Below are positions 19,492 to 28,069 of a stretch of DNA of 55,985 nt, piece after piece (position 1 is the first letter of the stretch; each line of letters starts with the position of its first letter). The position numbers and the translations under genes were made by a program. Source of the stretch: Bacteroidales bacterium (GTDB lineage Bacteria; Bacteroidota; Bacteroidia; Bacteroidales; VadinHA17); NCBI GenBank assembly GCA_025358455.1, contig JANYJP010000048.1:1-55985 (forward strand), written 5' to 3'. The notes beneath the pieces are model-generated. The model ran no database searches. It was not told the origin of the DNA and saw only the letters and a list, made by a program, of their open reading frames with translations.

Positions 19492-22488
19492 ATGCAGAAT
19501 AAAGCAGCTATCCTCGTTCTGGCCATTGCATTAGGGTTGGTATCTATTTACCAGCTTTCATTTACAGGCGCAACATATAAAGTAAATAAAGAAGCCAAAG
19601 CATATGCTAAGGGAGATTTGGTAAAAGAAACTCAATACCTCGATTCAATTTCCACTTTGCCAAAAGATAAATGGAGTTTCCTGGGTTATACATTCAAGGA
19701 GTGCCAGAGAAAAGAACTGAACCTTGGTCTCGACCTTAAAGGCGGGATGAGTGTAATTTTGGAAGTATCTGTTGAAGATATTCTGAAATCACTTTCCAAC
19801 TTCAATCCCGATAAAACATTTAATGCTGCGCTTGCCAGGGCAAAAGAACTGCAAAAGCAGAGTCAGTCGGATTATCTGACTCTTTTCGGTAAAGCTTTCC
19901 AGGAAATAGATCCCAATGCAAAACTTGCTTCAATATTCGGAACTGTTGATCTGAAAGAAAAGATAAACTTTAATTCAACAAATGCGGATGTTCTTAAAGT
20001 GCTCGATGGAGAAATTACAGGTGCAATTAAAAATGCGTTTAATATTCTGGGAACCAGGATCGACCGCTTCGGAGTCGTTCAGCCTGAAATTACACAGATG
20101 TCTACCAAAGGCCGAATTTTAATTAACCTTCCGGGACAGACTAATCCTAAACGTGTAAGAGAACTTCTTCAGGGTACAGCTAACCTGGAATTCTGGGAAA
20201 CCTATGAGAATAGTGAGATACTTCCCTATCTTTCACAGGCCAATAATCTGTTAAAAGAAATTCAGTCCAATACTGAAAAGGCCAATACAAAGACCACTGT
20301 ACCTAAAACAGTAGAAAAAGGTGCCGCGGCTGACACAACAAAAAAAGACCAGTCTCTTCTGGATCTTCTCGGAAAGGATACCACTAAAACTTCTGAAGCC
20401 ACCACTCGTGAACAATTTGCTTCGCAGAATCCTTTGTTTGGATTGCTTAACCCAAGAGTGTCTTCAGATGGACAACCATTACCATCAAGTATGATAGGTC
20501 TTGCGAGCGCGAAGGATACTTCAAAGGTTAATCAACTTCTGAAAATGAATCAGATCAAGACGATCTTTCCCCGTGATCTCAGGATGATGTGGAGCCAGAA
20601 TCCTTATAAATATGACCCTTCAAAATCATTATTTGAACTTCATGCTATAAAAATTACAACCCGCGATGGTCGTCCGCCTCTTGGAGGAGATGCCATCACA
20701 TCAGCAAGAACTTCATCAGGTGTTACAGGATCAGAAGTGAAAGTTGATATGTCAATGAATTCAGAAGGATCAAAGACCTGGGCAAGGATGACACGCGAAA
20801 ATATCGGACGTTGTCTGGCAGTTGTTCTCGATGGATATGTCCGTTCTTATCCGAGGGTTCAGAATGAGATCACAGGAGGTAGTACGGAAATTACAGGCGA
20901 TTTCACAATTGAAGAAGCTGACGACCTTGCTAATATCCTTAAATCAGGTAAATTGCCTGCTCCTGCTCACATTATTTCAGATACTATTGTTGGACCAACA
21001 CTGGGCCAGGAAGCAATTAATTCAGGTTTCATTTCCTTCTTTGTCGCATTTGCTCTTGTTCTCGGATTTATGATTTTCTACTACAGCAAAAGCGCCGGAA
21101 CGATTGCGGATATTGCTCTTTTTGCCAACCTGTTTCTGATGTTCGGTGTACTTGCTTCATTGAATGCGGTATTATCGCTTCCCGGCATCGCGGGTATTGT
21201 TCTTACAATGGGGATGGACGTTGATGCAAATATTCTGATATTTGAACGCACAAGGGAGGAGCTGAGAAACGGCAAGGGAATAAAACTTGCATTGGCTGAT
21301 GGATACAAACGTGCTTATCCTGCAATTATCGATTCAAAAATGACGACACTCCTCACCGGAATTGTACTTTATGTTTTTGGATCAGGACCTATAAAAAGCT
21401 TTGCAACAACTCTTGTAATAGGTATCATGACATCAGTTTTCGCATCAATTTTCATCACGAGACTTATTTATGAAGCTCTCTTGAAAAGAAATGTACAACT
21501 TCACTTCTCCATCAAAATGACTGCCGATGTTTTCAAACATACCAAAATAGATTTTATTGGTATGAGAAAATATTTTTATATTGTTTCCGGATTAATAATT
21601 ACAACAGGTATTGTTTCATTATTTGTCAGGGGGCTTAATCCCGGGATTGATTTTTCCGGTGGACGCTCATTTGTTGTAGCATTTGACAAACCTGTTGTTA
21701 CTGAGGATATTGCTGCCAAACTTACAGTAGCATTCGGCGATCTTCCTCAGGTGGTTACATTTGGAAACCAAAATCAGGTAAAAATCACTACAAAGTATAG
21801 AATCAACGAAACAGGTGTGGATGATGCGGTTGATGTAACATTATACAATGGGTTAAAAACCTTTTTACCTGCCGATGTCACCAGCGAAGTTTTCCGTACT
21901 AAATACAGGAAAAGTTCTGAAACTGTTGGACCGGTTGTGGCTGCTGATATCAAGATCAACGCATTCTACGCGGTTGGAATTGCACTTATACTTATTTTCT
22001 TATATATTTTCCTGAGATATCGCTACTGGCAGTATGGATTCGGTGCTGTTGCATCACTTGGCCACGATGTGCTTCTGGTGCTCGGAGTATATTCTTTGTT
22101 TTGGGGACATATGCCTTTTTCAATGGAAATTGACCAGTCTTTTATAGCGGCGATCCTGACAGTAATCGGATTTTCAGTAAGTGATACCGTTATAGTCTTC
22201 GACAGAGTAAGGGAATTCCTTCCTTTGTACCGCAAAAGACCATTTAAAGAGGTACTTAATATGGCATTAAACTCGACCCTGAGCAGAACAATAAACACTA
22301 CATTTGCTGTTATTCTTACAATTGTTGCAATGTTCATATTTGGTGGCGCAGTAATTCGCGGATTCATGTTTGCACTTCTTGTCGGAATCGGTACTGGTGT
22401 ATATTCATCTGTGTTTATTGCAACTGCTTTGATGTACGACACATCTAAAAAACAGCATGTGACAGAAGAGATTAAGGTTAAAGCTTAG
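19492..22488 (+). CDS. secDF: Protein translocase SecDF fusion
   Basis: 998 residues: SecD and SecF in one chain, as usual in Bacteroidota. The SecD part starts with one membrane helix (about 5-25), then LGLDLKGGMSVILEVSV (about 78), a periplasmic domain with a Lys/Thr/Ser-rich low-complexity insert (about 255-310), and the membrane block with GIVLTMGMDVDANILIFERTREE (about 570-590). The SecF part begins near residue 690 (MRKYFYIVSGLI), contains GLNPGIDFSGGRSFVV and VIGFSVSDTVIVFDRVREF, and ends in a short basic tail. It uses the proton gradient to help pull secreted proteins across the inner membrane after SecYEG, and so supports the many exported proteins here. Transcribed alone, with a promoter upstream and a hairpin terminator downstream. 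Confidence 0.96.
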   Translation: MQNKAAILVLAIALGLVSIYQLSFTGATYKVNKEAKAYAKGDLVKETQYLDSISTLPKDKWSFLGYTFKECQRKELNLGLDLKGGMSVILEVSVEDILKSLSNFNPDKTFNAALARAKELQKQSQSDYLTLFGKAFQEIDPNAKLASIFGTVDLKEKINFNSTNADVLKVLDGEITGAIKNAFNILGTRIDRFGVVQPEITQMSTKGRILINLPGQTNPKRVRELLQGTANLEFWETYENSEILPYLSQANNLLKEIQSNTEKANTKTTVPKTVEKGAAADTTKKDQSLLDLLGKDTTKTSEATTREQFASQNPLFGLLNPRVSSDGQPLPSSMIGLASAKDTSKVNQLLKMNQIKTIFPRDLRMMWSQNPYKYDPSKSLFELHAIKITTRDGRPPLGGDAITSARTSSGVTGSEVKVDMSMNSEGSKTWARMTRENIGRCLAVVLDGYVRSYPRVQNEITGGSTEITGDFTIEEADDLANILKSGKLPAPAHIISDTIVGPTLGQEAINSGFISFFVAFALVLGFMIFYYSKSAGTIADIALFANLFLMFGVLASLNAVLSLPGIAGIVLTMGMDVDANILIFERTREELRNGKGIKLALADGYKRAYPAIIDSKMTTLLTGIVLYVFGSGPIKSFATTLVIGIMTSVFASIFITRLIYEALLKRNVQLHFSIKMTADVFKHTKIDFIGMRKYFYIVSGLIITTGIVSLFVRGLNPGIDFSGGRSFVVAFDKPVVTEDIAAKLTVAFGDLPQVVTFGNQNQVKITTKYRINETGVDDAVDVTLYNGLKTFLPADVTSEVFRTKYRKSSETVGPVVAADIKINAFYAVGIALILIFLYIFLRYRYWQYGFGAVASLGHDVLLVLGVYSLFWGHMPFSMEIDQSFIAAILTVIGFSVSDTVIVFDRVREFLPLYRKRPFKEVLNMALNSTLSRTINTTFAVILTIVAMFIFGGAVIRGFMFALLVGIGTGVYSSVFIATALMYDTSKKQHVTEEIKVKA

Positions 22489-22507
22489 GTTTAATATCCC
22501 ATAATAT

Positions 22508-22542
22508 AAAAGAAGGATGCCTCAAAAGGGCATTCTTCTTTT
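22508..22542 (+). terminator. Rho-independent terminator after secDF
   Basis: A 14-bp stem AAAAGAAGGATGCC / GGCATTCTTCTTTT with one G-T pair and a 7-base loop, followed by TTATTTT. It begins 20 bp after the secDF stop. Confidence 0.8.
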
Positions 22543-22638
22543 ATTTTCCCGGAAAGTATAATTTCTATGAATATCAGTAAACTTTTCTAACTTTGCCTGG
22601 TTTAAATGAAGGAACAATCATTAGAGTTTTAATTTAGT

Positions 22639-23106
22639 ATGAGCGGACAGGAAATATTTGTTATCGTCATTGTTTTTCTTCTTCTGTTCGGGGCTGAAAA
22701 GTTACCCGAAATGGCAAGAACGCTTGGTAAGGGTATGCGCGATTTTAAAAAAGCAACTGATGATATAAGGAGGGAACTGGAGACAAATACCCAGGAATTC
22801 AGAAGAGATCTAAATGATGTTACGGATTCAATCAAAACTGATGTTACAAATCTTAAAGACAAACTGACGAATGATGTGAATGAGATTAATGAATCTGTCA
22901 AAAATGATATGAAGGATGTAACATCATCAGTGCGGCAGGAAGTGAATGAGGCGACCAGTAGTTTTAATAATGACGTAACTGAGGTTAATCAGAACCTAAG
23001 GCAGGATTCAAAGGAGAATAATAACAAAACCCCTGAAAATTCAAATGAGGTTAAGGATAATAGTCAGAAAAATACTGATGTATCATCTGATGAGTATATC
23101 ATATAG
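22639..23106 (+). CDS. TatA/TatB-like twin-arginine translocase subunit with long helical tail
   Basis: 155 residues. The first 45 are classic MttA/Hcf106: a short membrane helix (EIFVIVIVFLLLFGAEKLPE, with the FGxxKLPE hinge) and an amphipathic helix (MARTLGKGMRDFKKATDDIR). Normal TatA is 60-90 residues; here about 90 more follow, a polar helical tract with regularly spaced DVT/DVN/SVK units (LNDVTDSIKTDVTNLKDKL) and an Asn-rich acidic end. It would oligomerise in the inner membrane to pass folded proteins. No tatC is in the window. A -7 box TAACTTTG lies at 22588-22595. The next gene starts 4 bp downstream. TatA versus TatB cannot be settled. Confidence 0.8.
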   Translation: MSGQEIFVIVIVFLLLFGAEKLPEMARTLGKGMRDFKKATDDIRRELETNTQEFRRDLNDVTDSIKTDVTNLKDKLTNDVNEINESVKNDMKDVTSSVRQEVNEATSSFNNDVTEVNQNLRQDSKENNNKTPENSNEVKDNSQKNTDVSSDEYII

Positions 23107-23110
23107 GTAG

Positions 23111-23770
23111 ATGATCAGAACAACCGGCATTACTAAAGCTTACGGGGAACTTAAAGTCCTTAAAGGGATCGACATCAGCATCGAAGACAGGGAGGTGGTC
23201 TCAATTGTCGGAGCCAGCGGAGCCGGAAAAACAACTCTTCTTCAGATAATCGGAACACTCGACAGACCCGATAACGGTTCAATTTTTTATAACGGATCGG
23301 ATATAAGCCGTCTTAAAGGGAAATCCCTTGCTGCTTTCAGAAATAGTAATATAGGCTTTGTGTTTCAGTTTCATCAGTTACTTCCTGAATTTACAGCCCT
23401 TGAAAATGTATGTATACCAGCATATATAGCTGGCAAAAATAAGATTGAAGCCGAAAAAAGAGCAACTGAACTCCTTTGTTTTTTGAATCTTTCCGAACGA
23501 CTTGACCATAAACCTTCCGAGCTAAGCGGAGGTGAACAACAACGCGTGGCTGTTGCCAGGGCTCTGGTTAATAATCCTTCTGTAATTCTTGCAGATGAGC
23601 CATCCGGCAATCTTGATACTGAGAATAAAAATGAGCTCCATAAACTTTTCTTTAAACTTCGCGATACCTTTGGTCAAACCATCATAATTGTAACTCATGA
23701 TCGTCAGCTTGCCGCTATGTCGGACAGGATCCTTCAAATTAAAGACGGACAAATTGTAAATGAGCCATAA
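23111..23770 (+). CDS. LolD/MacB-type ABC transporter ATP-binding protein
   Basis: 219 residues with every ABC motif: Walker [16 protein letters not shown] (about 35-49), Q-loop [18 protein letters not shown], signature [15 protein letters not shown] (about 138-152), Walker [10 protein letters not shown] and H-loop IIVTHD. It belongs to the LolD/MacB/FtsE branch that powers mechanotransmission exporters with FtsX-like permeases. It could serve a LolCE-like permease encoded elsewhere or the ATPase-less exporter 5 kb upstream (16396-17781); no permease is adjacent. Its end overlaps the next gene by 11 bp. Confidence 0.9.
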   Translation: MIRTTGITKAYGELKVLKGIDISIEDREVVSIVGASGAGKTTLLQIIGTLDRPDNGSIFYNGSDISRLKGKSLAAFRNSNIGFVFQFHQLLPEFTALENVCIPAYIAGKNKIEAEKRATELLCFLNLSERLDHKPSELSGGEQQRVAVARALVNNPSVILADEPSGNLDTENKNELHKLFFKLRDTFGQTIIIVTHDRQLAAMSDRILQIKDGQIVNEP

Positions 23771-24554
23771 GATATCATATAATGGCATCCCTGCCAGCCA
23801 GATTAAAGAATTTCTCGAAGAAAAATTTCTTCAGTATAATAATCCGGCTTTTATTGTTTGTGACCCAATCTCGATACCTCATCGTTTTATAGGTCGCCGC
23901 GACAGAGAAATATCAGGTTTCATGACAGCCGCTATCTCATGGGGAAGAAGGGATCTGATTCTGAGAAGCAGTAATATGATGCTTGAAAGAATGGATAATG
24001 CGCCATATGAATTTGTAATGTCTGCAACAGAATATGAGATTTCAAGACTTTCAGGGTTTGTTCACAGGACTTTTAACGGAATAGATTGTACTTACTTCGT
24101 TAAGAGCCTCAGGCAAATATATTCGGTAAATGAGAGTATGGAGGATGTGCTTTTATGTGGTATCAATTCAGGAGGATCAATGAAAGAGGGTTTATCACAT
24201 CTTCGTTCAGTCTTTTTTAATCTTCCGCATGCATCAAGAACTGAAAAACATTTTGCTGATGTCAGGGGAGGCGCTGCAGGAAAAAGATTGAATATGTTCC
24301 TCAGGTGGATGGTCCGTAAAGATGAATATGGTGTTGATTTCGGAATGTGGAGTAAGATTGATCCGTCAATGCTGTTAATCCCTTTAGATCTTCATTCGGC
24401 CAATACTGCACGTACTCTTGGTTTACTGACAAGGAAAGTGAATGACTGGAAAGCAGTTGAAGAGCTTACAACGGTTCTAAAGGAGTTCGATCCGGCTGAT
24501 CCTGTGAAATATGACTTTGCTCTGTTCGGGTTAGGTGTTTTCAAGGGTATCTAA
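23760..24554 (+). CDS. TIGR02757/DUF2400 family protein
   Basis: 264 residues, usual length for the family. Recognisable stretches are [20 protein letters not shown] (about 42-61), [19 protein letters not shown] and the C-terminal [19 protein letters not shown] followed by [20 protein letters not shown], which resemble a helix-hairpin-helix DNA glycosylase fold. No experimentally established function is known to me; a DNA-repair role is only suggested by fold. It starts inside the end of the LolD-type ATPase gene (11 bp overlap), so the two are translationally coupled. Confidence 0.88.
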   Translation: MSHKISYNGIPASQIKEFLEEKFLQYNNPAFIVCDPISIPHRFIGRRDREISGFMTAAISWGRRDLILRSSNMMLERMDNAPYEFVMSATEYEISRLSGFVHRTFNGIDCTYFVKSLRQIYSVNESMEDVLLCGINSGGSMKEGLSHLRSVFFNLPHASRTEKHFADVRGGAAGKRLNMFLRWMVRKDEYGVDFGMWSKIDPSMLLIPLDLHSANTARTLGLLTRKVNDWKAVEELTTVLKEFDPADPVKYDFALFGLGVFKGI

Positions 24555-24596
24555 GCAATCAATTGGTATATTTTTGCGTTATAAATCAATAATATT

Positions 24597-25259
24597 ATGC
24601 ATATGATTTCAGTACTAAGTCTGGTAGAACCGGTTACATCGGGGACATCTGGTGCGGTTACGTCATGGATGGGATTGATTATGAAAGGTGGAATTATTAT
24701 GATTCCGATTGTCCTGTTATCATTTTTTAGTGTTTATCTGTTTATTGAAAGGTATTTATACATTAAAAAAGCATCAGCTATTGATGCCGGGCTTTTAAAT
24801 GCTGTTGTTGAGGATTTAAAGAACGGAAAGCCTGAAAAAGCCCTGATCCTTGCACAAGCAAATCCGGGAGCTGTAGGCAGGATACTGGAAAGTGGTCTGG
24901 AAAAAGCCGGAAGTCCTTTAACAGAGATTGAAAGTTTTATGGAGTCATCTACAAATCTTGAGATCACAAAGATGGAAAAAGACACCGGCTACCTGGGTAT
25001 TATTGCCGGCATAGCCCCTATGCTTGGATTTATCGGTACTATTGTCGGAGTAATTAAAATATTTTATAACATTTCCCTTGCTGACAATATAAGCATTGGA
25101 ATTATTGCAGGAGGATTATACCAAAAGATGATTTGTAGCGGCTCAGGGTTAATCGTTGGAGTGTTAGCTTATTCTGCCTACCATTTCTTACAAATGATGA
25201 TAGACAGGTATACAATTAATCTTCAGGAATCACTCATTAAGGTTCTAAAAGTGTTATAA
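24597..25259 (+). CDS. exbB: MotA/TolQ/ExbB proton channel family protein
   Basis: 220 residues. Three membrane helices: about 25-47 (MKGGIIMIPIVLLSFFSVYLF), about 130-155 and about 170-190. The family core is plain: TGYLGIIAGIAPMLGFIGTIVGVIKIF, then SIGIIAGGLYQKMICSGSGLIVGVLAYSAY. With ExbD it makes the proton-driven motor of TonB-type outer-membrane transport. The exbD gene follows after 61 bp; no tonB is present here. A -7-like TATTTTTG lies at 24569-24576. Confidence 0.92.
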   Translation: MHMISVLSLVEPVTSGTSGAVTSWMGLIMKGGIIMIPIVLLSFFSVYLFIERYLYIKKASAIDAGLLNAVVEDLKNGKPEKALILAQANPGAVGRILESGLEKAGSPLTEIESFMESSTNLEITKMEKDTGYLGIIAGIAPMLGFIGTIVGVIKIFYNISLADNISIGIIAGGLYQKMICSGSGLIVGVLAYSAYHFLQMMIDRYTINLQESLIKVLKVL

Positions 25260-25320
25260 AACCTTCATTGTTGATCCTGATCAATTATGAAGGTTCCGGA
25301 CGACCCAAAAAGCGAATAAA

Positions 25321-25728
25321 ATGAATATAAGAAGAACTAAACATTTTAAACCTGAGGTTAGTACCTCATCTTTAAACGATATTATGTTTTTTCTGTTGTT
25401 GTTCTTTCTGATTGTCTCAACATTGGCCAATCCAAATGTAATTAAAGTCCTGCTTCCAACATCTAAATCGGCTCAAAACATTAATAAACAGCAAATTAAC
25501 CTTACTATAACATCCGATAAAAAATATTTTATCAATCAGATGGAAATACAAACTGACCAACTGGAACGAGAACTCGTTAACCAGACCAAAGGCATTGAAG
25601 GTCCGACAATAATTCTTAGGATGGCAAAAGATTTAAGTGTGCAGGACCTTGTAGATGTATTGGAAATCGGAGTAAGGTTGAACCTTAAAATGGTAATGTC
25701 AACAGAGAAAGGAGTGTCAGGTCTTTGA
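25321..25728 (+). CDS. exbD: ExbD/TolR family biopolymer transport protein
   Basis: 135 residues. A short cytoplasmic segment, one membrane helix with the proton-relay Asp just before it (LNDIMFFLLLFFLIVSTL, Asp about 20), and a periplasmic domain of about 95 residues. Pairs with the ExbB-like channel upstream. The usual second ExbD paralogue of Bacteroidota and the TonB protein are not adjacent, so the energised partner must be encoded elsewhere. Confidence 0.92.
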   Translation: MNIRRTKHFKPEVSTSSLNDIMFFLLLFFLIVSTLANPNVIKVLLPTSKSAQNINKQQINLTITSDKKYFINQMEIQTDQLERELVNQTKGIEGPTIILRMAKDLSVQDLVDVLEIGVRLNLKMVMSTEKGVSGL

Positions 25729-25785
25729 AAAGGAATGTTCACCTTTTATGGTTTCCGTTATTTAACTAAATGAAAGGTCCTGACA

Positions 25786-26496
25786 GTGCCCAATAAATAC
25801 TTCAGTTTTAAAGAGTTTACAATATTTCAGGATAAGTCATCCTTTAAAGTCGGAACAGATGGAGTGCTACTTGGAGCAATAGCCGAAGTTTCTAATGTAA
25901 AGAGAATCCTTGATATTGGAACCGGAACAGGGTTGATTTCAATTATGCTTGCTCAGAGAAGTGACTCACAGATTGTGTCGATTGAACCGGATGAAGAATC
26001 ATTTAAACAAGCCTCTGATAATGTAAGCCGTTGCAGATGGAACAGAAGAATATTGGTAATAAATACTGACCTTCAGAATTATTTTCCCGGATCTGAAAAA
26101 TTCGACCTTGTTATTACAAATCCACCCTATTTCAACGATTCTCTGAAAAATCCCGATCCTCGTAAATCGCTTGCCAGACATAATGATTCATTATCTTCCG
26201 ATGAGTTACTTACCGGTGTGTCGCGACTATTGGAAAACAATGGCAGGCTTCAGTTGATACTGCCATATGTTGAAGGTAATGTGTTTATTGCTGATGCCCG
26301 GAAGTACGGGTTGTATTGCAACAGCATTTTGAAAATAAGACCTTTGCCAACATCTAATATAAAAAGATTAATCCTTGCATTCAGTAATCAAAGACTGAAA
26401 CCAACTGAGAAGTTTCTTACTATAGAACATGGTGAAAGGCATGATTTCACAGAAGAGTATATCAATCTTACTAAAGATTATTATCTGAAATTCTGA
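25786..26496 (+). CDS. trmN6: tRNA1(Val) adenine-N6-methyltransferase-like protein
   Basis: 236 residues from a GTG start at 25786; no in-frame ATG fits, and the resulting N-terminus PNKYFSFKEFTIFQDKSSFK matches how these proteins normally begin. The SAM site is KRILDIGTGTGLISIMLAQR (about 37-56) and the adenine-N6 catalytic motif is TNPPYF (about 111-116). Members methylate A37 of tRNA-Val. The basic motif GTDGVLLGA at about 28 is also typical. Confidence 0.88.
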   Translation: MPNKYFSFKEFTIFQDKSSFKVGTDGVLLGAIAEVSNVKRILDIGTGTGLISIMLAQRSDSQIVSIEPDEESFKQASDNVSRCRWNRRILVINTDLQNYFPGSEKFDLVITNPPYFNDSLKNPDPRKSLARHNDSLSSDELLTGVSRLLENNGRLQLILPYVEGNVFIADARKYGLYCNSILKIRPLPTSNIKRLILAFSNQRLKPTEKFLTIEHGERHDFTEEYINLTKDYYLKF

Positions 26497-26550
26497 TTTG
26501 ATTTGTTCCCCGTATTTTTTGCCCCCCCCAAAATAATAAGGTTTCGGAGG

Positions 26551-27885
26551 TCAACCAATCATCTCGCTCTCTGCCAAACCGTATTCCTCCTTCATTTCGA
26601 TGCCTCGGGATTTCAGCTCATTCAGAACCGGGTTGTATATCTGTGGCAAAACGGGTCTTTGAACACCGGTGATTTCAATTTTCTTTTCAAGAATCATTCT
26701 GACCGCGATTGCTGCCGGGAGTGCCACTGTTCTTGCTATGGATGTATTGGTAGAAGGAGATCCGAAATCGAGCATTGATGACTTTATAACCTCCCGTTTT
26801 CCATCAGGGTAAGCAGCGAGAAAAACATGCTGCAGAATGACCATATCGCGTTCGTCATCGGATAACAACATCTTTTTGATCATCCTGTCAGATGTAATCT
26901 CAAATGGTGTTGTTTCAAAATACTGGAGTTTTTCATTGCTGAAAAAACCCAGGAATTCTAAAGATAAAATTGCCGCGGAGGTCTCAGAAACTCTTAGCTT
27001 CCGGGCTATTTTTTTCTTGAGGTCGGGTCCTTCCGTTTTACCCATTTCTGCAAGGAACTCAGCATAGCTCATTCCATGATAATCCTTTACGGAATCGTCG
27101 AGCATATTAAGAGCCTTCATGGCATCAAGAGCTTCACACCAACCTTTGTACCTGAAGGTTCCCCGGTACATGGTTTTTGTTTCAGGTATCCCGTATATGT
27201 TCATATAACTTATTGAATCTCTGTTCGGGTAGATATCAAGATCACCAATGGATGGGAAATTATAAGTGAACCTGTCCTTAAAAAGATCTGCCGGTTCAAT
27301 AAATATCTTCTTCCCTTTCTTAAGGTAAAGTGCACTGTTTCTGCTTGCAAGAACTACTCCTTTAGGGCTCCATGAGAATTTATACTTCAGTGGATTATCA
27401 GCAGCCTCCGGGGCAGGCAAAGCACCGCAAAGTGAATAAAATTCCTCAACATCCCCACCCTGGTTGTGAATATGATCGATGATCCTCATTGCCGACATAT
27501 GATCTATTCCGGGGTCAAGACCAATCTCATTAAGGAAAAGTACGCCGCTTTGTTTAGCAGCCTCATCAAGTTCAAGCATCTCCTTCTGTACATACGAAGT
27601 GGTAACAAGCGATTTTCCATGACGCAAACAAACTTTCGCCACATCAGCATGATACCGGTAGGGAAGAAGACTGACTGTTATATCGTTTTCAGATACAAGT
27701 TTTTCAAGAGTTGCCGGATCATCCATTGACCAGTCGATCGAGGAACCGAGAGGGTTCCCATTGATCATAGCATCGGCACGATCTTTCATAGGAGATGCTA
27801 TCAGAAGGCTTATCTTGTTTTCAAGAAGATATTCAACCATAGGTTTGACCACCAGTCCGGCTCCAAGTATCAGTACTCTATTCAT
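26551..27885 (-). CDS. Saccharopine dehydrogenase family protein
   Basis: 444 residues from the ATG at 27885 (MNRVLILGAGLVVKPMVEYL); an ATG seven codons upstream is possible but adds a non-family leader. Rossmann NAD(P) site GAGLVV at about 7-12, then ITVSLLPYRYH and the conserved FLNEIGLDPGIDHMSAM (about 120). The C-terminal saccharopine dehydrogenase domain contains YRGTFRYKGWCEALDAM. In yeast the homologous Lys9 makes saccharopine in lysine metabolism; bacterial members act in lysine degradation or carboxynorspermidine chemistry. The neighbours give no pathway context, so only the family is assigned. Confidence 0.88.
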   Translation of the reverse strand: MNRVLILGAGLVVKPMVEYLLENKISLLIASPMKDRADAMINGNPLGSSIDWSMDDPATLEKLVSENDITVSLLPYRYHADVAKVCLRHGKSLVTTSYVQKEMLELDEAAKQSGVLFLNEIGLDPGIDHMSAMRIIDHIHNQGGDVEEFYSLCGALPAPEAADNPLKYKFSWSPKGVVLASRNSALYLKKGKKIFIEPADLFKDRFTYNFPSIGDLDIYPNRDSISYMNIYGIPETKTMYRGTFRYKGWCEALDAMKALNMLDDSVKDYHGMSYAEFLAEMGKTEGPDLKKKIARKLRVSETSAAILSLEFLGFFSNEKLQYFETTPFEITSDRMIKKMLLSDDERDMVILQHVFLAAYPDGKREVIKSSMLDFGSPSTNTSIARTVALPAAIAVRMILEKKIEITGVQRPVLPQIYNPVLNELKSRGIEMKEEYGLAESEMIG

Positions 27886-28069
27886 ATGTTTCAGTCTAAA
27901 AATCACAGCAAGTTAAATGAACTCGTCAACATAATGCATGACTTTTATTAACTTTTAATTTTCATGGAAATAATATAATTCAAAAAGACTTCTATTAATA
28001 TTTCAGGGAGTGTATCTTTGTTAAGATCAAGCTGCTTAAAAATTAATCAATAATTCGTTAATTTATCCA

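Noticed and set aside
22023-22442. 139-codon minus-strand frame opposite secDF
   Set aside because: Shadow of a highly conserved coding region; no signal or family features.
26522-26529. Run of eight C between convergent genes
   Set aside because: Not inside a gene or promoter, so phase variation is unlikely; a plain homopolymer.
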